This document shows, piece after piece, positions 48,901 to 57,900 of a stretch of DNA of 64,000 nt. The notes beneath the pieces were generated by a model. It did not search any database and was not told where the DNA came from. It saw only the letters and a program-made list of their open reading frames with translations. The DNA lies in assembly GCF_963678635.1 (NCBI RefSeq), contig NC_087064.1:7169671-7233670 (forward strand). Reading direction: 5' to 3'. Both the position numbers and the translations under genes were made by a program. Each line of letters begins with the position of its first letter. The first letter of the stretch is position 1. The stretch comes from Symsagittifera roscoffensis (Eukaryota > Xenacoelomorpha > Acoela > Convolutidae).

Positions 48901-51900
48901 CTTCACAAGCAAACTTAATTGCAGCTCAGTTTCTCTAGCCTACCAGAACTTACAGAACTTAATTTTAGTAATCGGATGAATAAATTTTTCCAGCAAATAT
49001 TCTTACCATATAGTAGAATAGATCGTACTCGTAGAGAAATGCGGAGGGACTGAAGTCTAGGAATATCTTCCGAAACAGAGTCAGCAAGTGTTTCTTGGAG
49101 AAGTTCAAGTACTGTGCACTCAATTTGGGCATTAGCATCAGGTTTCGACACAGGTACTCCAAGTTTTCCTAAATCAAAAGGGGTTCGCTAGTCTTCAATC
49201 AAACTCAACGAAAACAATATGAACTCTTACCTCTCGCATCGATTGTGCAAACAGTGACTTCTGTGAGAAGCGACAGGAATATTCTGAAACAAAACTTTGT
49301 TGATCATGTTTCGTTGTTGATTATCTTTGTTGATTATGTACCGATAGTTCTGAAAACGACAGGATTCCATCTCAAAAGTGAAAAACCAATATCAATTTTT
49401 TGGCTGAGCGCTTTCGATGATGGTTAGGAAAAATCGAGTCTCTCTTCGAATAGTTTCACAAACCCTTCAAAGATAGTCAATTGGATTTTAGATTACAATT
49501 GCAGAGTTTGTGTAAAACTGGGGTAGAGTTTAATAGCTTTTAATGGCAAAGTTGAAATTGACACAGAGGCGAAGCTTCGCTTCGCAAACACCAGCGAGGA
49601 CACGACAAAAAGCAGCTCTAGAAAGTGCAAGAAGAAAAAATAGAAGTTAGTCTCGAAGTAGTAAAAATTTGGCAAGGTCTAGGATTCGATCTGTGACCCT
49701 CTGGAATCTAGAGATGTTGAGTCTCACACACTAACCACTTAGCCATGCACGCTTATCCAACGACAAACACAATTACGAATAAAGCAGCTGCATATGCTAA
49801 TAAATTGCCAATGCCATTCAGCAAAAATGGCACCAAATACAAATAGACTCAATTTTGCAAGTAATAAATTGGAAAATAACAAATTGAAGGCATCCACACT
49901 AATTTTGCATGCAAAAAATCGGAAAGCATAAAACCACATTATGTATAAAATATGCATTTCAAAAAATTGCGAGATATATTGAGTTAGAAATTTTCTGAAA
50001 TCGAATTTTTATTATTGTTATGTTGTTTGAAACAAAGCTTTCTTCGGTTCATTTGATGAATTAAAAATGCATCAAATGTGTTAATTTATTACTATCCGAA
50101 TGTCAAAGCACATGTTATCGAAATGCTGTAAGGGTGCCTCAAAAGTGGCACCAATATTTGCGACTTGGATTAGAAAAAAAGAAGGTTCGTAATAATACAC
50201 TAAGCTGACGCTAAAGTAAATACGAAGATCAATTATAACCGGTTAGTATTCATGAAACCTCGTTGCGGGAAGCCGCGTTTTTTAAACTGTCAGAGCTGAC
50301 TGATTTTTCATACTTGTTAAGGTACCAGAAATGCCTCATTTTAAAGACGTGATTTTTATCTTGAATGTTAGGCACTTCATTTCACATGCAAAATTAAGTA
50401 AAAAAGATAAAAAGGTTCAGATAGATTGATCTCTTCGCTAGTTATTTGAATATAGCTGTAAGCATCCCGACAATATTTTTCACGCCGAAAACGTATCCAT
50501 CCAACATTTTACAAAAAAATGTCAGTTGCTCAGCCAAACAATTTCTCAAATAATGAGAAAGTCTGCAAAAAAAACATTCAAGACAGCCCAATTAAACCGT
50601 AGGTTTAACACTAGTTCAAACGCCTATTATATGATACCACTCCATTCTCACAAACCAAACAGGACAAAAAATCAGTTTCCTCAAAGATCATGAAATGCTT
50701 AAGTTTCTGATGAAAACGATTCACTTCCTGTTGATTTGATATAAAGACCGAATCAATTAATAACATTTGAAAAAGTCATGAAATTGACTGATTTTACTGG
50801 TAATTCAGAATTGATTGATACGTTCGCATAAAAGATATAAAACCCACGCTTTTAGGTGTTCCTAATTTGAGCAAATTCTTAAGGCCCACTGCAAGTTGGG
50901 CTGTTTAAGCGCGTATAGTGGCCCTAAATATGGTTGTGTGAAAGTTCCCAAATTATTTGGCTATAATCAGCAATTTATCCTTCACAATCGAATAGAGATG
51001 TAACCGGAATTGATTTTGCCTGAATTCCGGGACTGCAAATCCCGGATTTTTCAACTGCTGCTGATGAGTAATTTACTTAGGCATATACTTACTTAGGCCT
51101 TGAATTTACACTTCGATGATCGACCTAGTTGCATGACTGATTCCGATAAACAACTTTAGATGAGTGATTCAAACCTTCTAACCTTGTGCAAGTATAGTGG
51201 TGGCGACAGAGTTCCACACCACCACCGGGATCCTCGGATTGTTCTCGACCGGGTTCACCTCCAGACCCTTAATATACACACTCTCTGCAAAATGCTTCAG
51301 CAATCTCTCCACATTGTCCGCCAGCTGCTCAAACCTTTCATTTGAACCTTTCTCTATCCCTGTCATGTTTTCGAACACAGTCGGACTTGACATGACGTCA
51401 CTTCTCGTACAACCGAAGTTAGAAAACTCGTGCAGCATGTCAAAGTACGACTGCACATCGTCGGCAGTTTTCAAATCATTGATTTTGGGCGATATTTTTG
51501 AGTAGGGTTCCAATATTTCTGGTTGTATTAGAGGGATAGTGGCATTTGCTATCGCTCCACACATGGGACAGAGGAATTCACCCTTTTCCAAATTGTAGCC
51601 CAAACTTTTGCTCATTGTAAGACGGCGAATTCCCATTCGGCTTTGCTCATCTTTAACCAGATTTTTGAAGTATCTAAAAAGAGGCATTTCATTTTTCTAT
51701 AAATAATATATCGATAGGAAAAATGTACTCATTCATTTCGAAAACCCACCTTGCAAAAATGAGCAAGAAGAATTTCCTCATGGAAGCGTTCAAGGGCTTA
51801 ATTGACAGCAATTAATAATCGCAGAAAACCCTCCCCAAAGATGGGAAAAAAACAGGAGCGGATAAGGGGAGGTTTGCTAACAACATCCCCCACGGATTCA

Positions 51901-54900
51901 ACCTGTCTAAACCCCCCCCCCCCCCCACCACACACCTTTCACAACCCAACCATCATCTTTAATACTATTACGAAAAGTTTTACAAGATGGAGTGTGAAAA
52001 TCAAATGTGAAATGTGTTTGCAATAGCCTAATTAGTCCGCATGCCTCGAAAAGTCTTCTCAATCTGCGCCTGCAAAATTTTCTATTTCTATATTAACTAT
52101 GTTAACGAAAAAAGCACACAGGACCCAAAACAAAAATCAATTCTTTTCCAGTTGCCCCTCCATCCCACTTACTTTTTAGTGTAAATTCAATATATGAAAA
52201 TCTATTTAAAATTACATTTCATGTTGTAGACAGGTAATTAAAAAACAGGTCAGCGTGAACAGATGAACAAAATGTTTTGCAACAATTCTTACATGCAAAA
52301 ATTCGTGTGAACAATCTTTGAACAGTTTTTTTTGTACTTTTACGAGTGGGTGGGAAACTGGAGAAAATCCAAAAATCTGTCCGTTCAATAACACAACAGA
52401 AGATGCCAGCAGTCACACTAACTTTTGCCAGCATCCATAGTGCAGATTATGTCCACACGAGGTCACCAGTGAGCCCCAGGGTAGTGTGGCCATAGGGGGA
52501 ATTGGGTCGTAATTATCCAGTTCATCTCCAGTGGGCAGTTGGTGGGCGGAGTCCTTCGACTGAGACCAGAGGGTGGTCCTCTGGATGAAGGCAATCTGCA
52601 CCATCAGCTCATCTATCGGGTCATACGGTTCGCCTAAAACCACGAGCTATCCATTTAGAAGAATGCCAATAGACGGTCAATGAACGCAAACAAACAGGAA
52701 AAAAATACTGACTTGTTTTGTGAGAAAGGTTAATTTTTGAATTTCGAAAAATGATGCCCTTAAAGCTATTGGAATTTCTAAAACAATTTCGATAAAATTG
52801 ACCCATCAGTTTGAATTTTGTCTTATGTTTGTTTGATTCATACATATTTAAAAAAGAACCAAATTTCAGCCCTATTTAAAAGATTGTCAACTTTTTGTGA
52901 GAAGAAGTTCCCATGCAGACTACCGGAAAACGTAATACCATGACTCGCACAACAAGCAATTTAATCCAAGGACAAACAATCCTTTTCCGGAATACTATAT
53001 TGGGACTAGGGGCTGGCAAACCCTTAAGTATTGCGATTTTTGCGCCGACAATTCAAAAAGAGCTGAACGAAGCGATCGGATTAAAAAATGAAGTGCAAGC
53101 AGGATTCTAATCCTTTTTGATTTTAGCTTTCTGGCATTTTTAAAAATTATTTTTAAGTTTCTGTAGCGTCTCAAGTATCGGAAAAATTTGGGTCATATTT
53201 AATCATAGAACGCTCAGTTATTTTGAGCGCACTTTTCCGGGTTTTAATTGGCAAAATCGCTTCATTCTCTGATATTTACCGAAATCCCCTTTGAATCACG
53301 TTTTGTTTTTAAATTGGATCAAAACGGTGTTAAGTTGTAGCAAAGGCTTTGAAATGTAGTGATTTTAAATTGCTAAGGTAAGACAAGGTAGGGAGTGATA
53401 TTGTGGGATATTTAGTAAAAAAAGAAACCTTGAAACTGTAGTGTTATTTCTATTATCTCCAACTGCGTTTTAGGTAGCAAAACAGTGATCTAACTTCAAA
53501 AAACATAAGCATTGTTTGTGCAATACAAAGAACTACTACGATAACGCCACTGAATGAAATACTTGAAAGAATGTTCTTGAGAAAATCAAACATAACTGAG
53601 AAAACTGGACCAGATGGCAATCTCTAGTCCACTGGGAAATTAAAAAAAAAAATCTATGGTTAATAGAAGTCTCAGCAGTTAGAGAGCGCATAAAATACCT
53701 GAGTAAAACTTAGCCAACTGACAGATGGAAAAGAGTAATGAACTCAAGTAAACAGAAAAAAAAAAACAAACTTGTTTTTTCAAAAATCGTCAACTTTTGA
53801 ACTTCCACGAAAAAAATAGATGGCCTTATAGCTCTTTGAAACTGTAAAATAATTTATGATTGACACTTTTTTGTTTAAACTACCGCAATTTGAGAAAACT
53901 GGATCAATAGGCAAAACTTTTATTTCTCTGGGTAATCTGATAATTAATTTCCATTTTCGAAATTAGAAGTTGATCACGTTTTTCGTGACCTTTACAATTT
54001 TGCTGTTCGACAGTGGAGTTTGCCTTCCTTTTACCAAAGGAAACACACTGAACTTAAAAAGAAATCACAATTCAAACCGCGAAAAATCAAAATTGAGCGT
54101 GAACAAATTTTAAGACTTTTTCCCAAAAAAAACAAACAAACAAAAAATCAGCAAGACCTATATAAGAGTACTCACTACGTTCATTACTCTTAAAAATGCA
54201 TATATAACTAAGTGCGTTCGTAAATGCATTAATATACAGTTAATAGAGCATTTAAAGACTTTTTCCTAAAAATCCAAAAAAATCAAGACTTCACTACGTT
54301 CATTATAAATGAAAATACCTCAAGTTGAGCAAAGGGACATGTGCAGTCAAGGTCAAAAATGAGTTAGAGTAGTGTTTGAATGCGTACTTCCTGATGTGTC
54401 CATGGATGTGTCAGGTTCCGAAACCATCGCTGTTACACTTGCCTCCGCGACATCTCTGGGTGAGTCACGGTCCACGGGAGTCGTGGATGTCGTGCTATCC
54501 AATTGGCTTCCGAACAGGATAAGGCGGTCAGATTTACAGACTAGACACAACTCTGTATTCGTTTTAGGGGCACTCAACTTTGTGCATTCCGCTCCGAGGA
54601 GAACCGTCGATGCTTGCAAAGACATTCTAGAACAATAAATCAGATAATTAATAAAAAAAGTGTATTTAATTTCGAAAGCAGACTTTTAATTTGAATTTTT
54701 CAGGCAGTATCAAATAACTGACAACCCATTTTAATATGCAATGCACTGGTTTGAAATGTAAATATATTCATACCGCAATATCGTAACAGAGAAAACGTTA
54801 ATAATTTTTTCACCAAGTCCGAATCATCACTGAAAAGACTTCATCATTAAGTCGCTCGCGACCATGCACGACGTGTTTTATAGTAGTTAGCGTGAAAAAA

Positions 54901-57900
54901 TGCATTCCTATACAAACTTACGTCACCAATTGGTTGATATTATAGTTAATGCCAAATTGTTGGCAATATCGGTGACCTTGAGTAGTTTAATTGGTCAAAA
55001 ACTAAAGTATTTTATGCTAGTTAGTTTTATTAGACACGGTTTTTATATGCAAATCAGTAACGAGATGAAGTTCGACATCAAAATGAGCAGTTTTAGGCTA
55101 ATTAACTTCGCTGATATTCGTTGACCGAAAAGATATTGCCAACAATTTGACATTAACTATAGAAAGTGGTCGCTAATTCTCCCCTGCAACTTACGAGTCA
55201 ACAGCTGTATCTTTCACATCAGCAGACACAATGTGGTCCAACTCGTACGAGTGTTTGCTTGTGAATGCACTCTGTGCACTTCGCATTGCTTCCATCGCCA
55301 GCTCGCGAGTCCTCTTTGCCAGCTCCCGCTGTCGTTTCCGGTTCCTCTCGGTCGAACCTACAAATACATTAATTCATCATAATCATCATGCTTTCTTCAT
55401 TTATACACCTTTTCTTGTTCTCAGAGGTGTTAGTTGATATATCTTCGTGTTTCTTTTTTGAGTAGCTTCGTCGGCTGTTTCTCGTATTTTGTGGGGTTGC
55501 GTTATTTCCGATTGTTCGGTTCTATGCTTTAATACAGTGAACTTCATCGTATACATTAATTGCCAAAAAAAATCTGCGCTATATGAATTCTGCCAAACAT
55601 TCAAAATTTATTGCTAATTGATTCATTAAACAGTTAGACTTGGAGAGAAAAGCTCGTAACAACAGTTGATAGGGAACTTAAATTAAACACGTTGGAACCA
55701 CAAAAACACGTTAGAATTCAATATGCCCAATGAACTTTCTTTTCAAGTTTAGACTGTTTTTCTCTGACACAGGAAAAAAAGTGTTTTAGAAAGACACTGA
55801 CTTAATTTGATGCATTATAGACAGAAAACATTTCTTCAAACACTACAACACAAAGTGAGTCCAGTTTATACCTTCTGCGTTCCTCTGAATTGAGCCTCCA
55901 TTCGATGTCACAGGCTCACAGTCCATAGTCAGACTTTCATGCAGACCACTTTGATTATCAGGCTGTAATTCGGCCCTCTTAAGCGCCACTTTCTTCTGCT
56001 GATCCAAAACAAACCGTATCAACGGCTTGTAACAGTCCACTCTGCTGTCTGTTTTCAGGAGTTCTTTCAAGTAGAATGCCACTGAATTGTATTTCTCCGT
56101 GTGTACATTTCCACCTGTGAAGTTAAAACACTTGTGGGTGAAGTTAAGCTCCGGACTGGCATCATTTGGCACTCTCTTTTTCTGATTCAATTGTTGCATT
56201 TCTTCATTGATTCCCATGGCAATGATGTAGACCGAGAAATGGACGATGTTTTCCGAGTAGAAACGGTCCGACATGTAGAGTGCGCGTCGCAACAGAGTGT
56301 GAAGAATGAATATCAGCACATCACTGTCAAACATGCTCAGAATGGTCCTTAGTTCTGGTCTGATCGAGGGCAAAATCGACGGCTCCACGTCTAAAAAAAA
56401 TCGATCACTGTTCAGGTCTTCCATCGATAACATTGTAAGTCTTCATTTTAACACTTCCGAGACAACACACAAACATAGCCGTACCAGCTAGCGGAAAATA
56501 TCGAAAAAAAAATATTCAAGCCGAAGAACCTTTAACGCAAAAAATTGGATCTTATTAAAAATCTGTTAACGCAATTACCTGCTAATGTTAGATACGGCAC
56601 TATAGAATGGTAAAAAAAAATCCTGAGCCTGCATAAAATACTATAATGTGAAAGTAAGCAAACAAAAAATAAGCGACAAAACGGTAGTCGCACAAGAAGT
56701 CCAGTAGGATTCGAACCCCAACCTTCGGCTCCCAAGGTTCACACGTGTTGAAAGTTACTGAGGTTTCATAATGAAAAAAAGTCAATTTCTTAAATTCTAG
56801 CAGTAAGAAAGTCTAGTTGTGAAAACTTACAAATTTACGAATACATGACATTGAATTCGAACTTGATGGCAACAAATTCAATTCTTCTGCAATTTAATGG
56901 TATTTCAGCAACAATTAACCCTTTTTCTTGTAGAACTTGATGTAATTCATTGCTTTTTATTCAAAAAAAAAAAGCGACAGGAAATAACTTTTTATTCTGA
57001 ATAAGATTTTTTTTCGAGTTTTTGAAAAAATTTTAATTATAAAACATAGCCAATCGAAGATTGGAAACGAGTAAAGAAAGCAAGTAAACATAAAAAAAAC
57101 AGTGACTTTGTTAAAAAAAACCTCAATTTTCAAATTTCAAAAAATGATTAGATGCCCTTTGAATTTCTAAAACAAGTTATGATTTGCGCTTTTTTGATAA
57201 CATTAACCCAAGAAAACTGGATCAATAGCTGAAGTTTTTATTCCGGAGGAAATCTAAAATTTTGACTCCACTTTCGAACTAGAAATCACTCACGTTTTTT
57301 TTGCGCCATTTGCACGTTCGTATTTGGTGAGTGCTATTTACGTCACTTTCAGCAGGCAAATTTCAATTCAACTCAAAAAGTGCATATAGACCTAAGTGCA
57401 TCAAAATTTTAATACTTTTTCCTGAACTGAACAAAAACAAAAAAAATCAGCCAGACCTATGTAAGAGTCTTTTCAATATTTGAATTACAGTTCTTCGAAT
57501 TTCAAGAAAAACTTAATTTTTTTTTGTAAAATTAACTCAATTTGAAAGCACGATTAATTGGTAAAACTTTTATTCAGCTGGAAAATCTGAACATAGCAAA
57601 CACAGTTGGATAAGAAAATCAATGTAGACAAGCAAACAGAAAAAAAAACGACTTATTGATGAAAAACTATAACTTTAGCAATAGTGAAGAAAAAATAGAT
57701 GGCCTTATAGCTCTTTGAATTTCAAGAACGCTTTATGATTGTCATTTAAAAAAAAATCAATCCAACCTAATTTGAAAAACTGGAAAAAAAACTTTTATTT
57801 TGCCGTTTGATAGTTGAGTTTGCCTTCCTTTTAACTAAGGAAATGAAATGAACTAAAAAAAATCAAAAACCAAACCGCGAAAAATCATAATTTAGCCTAA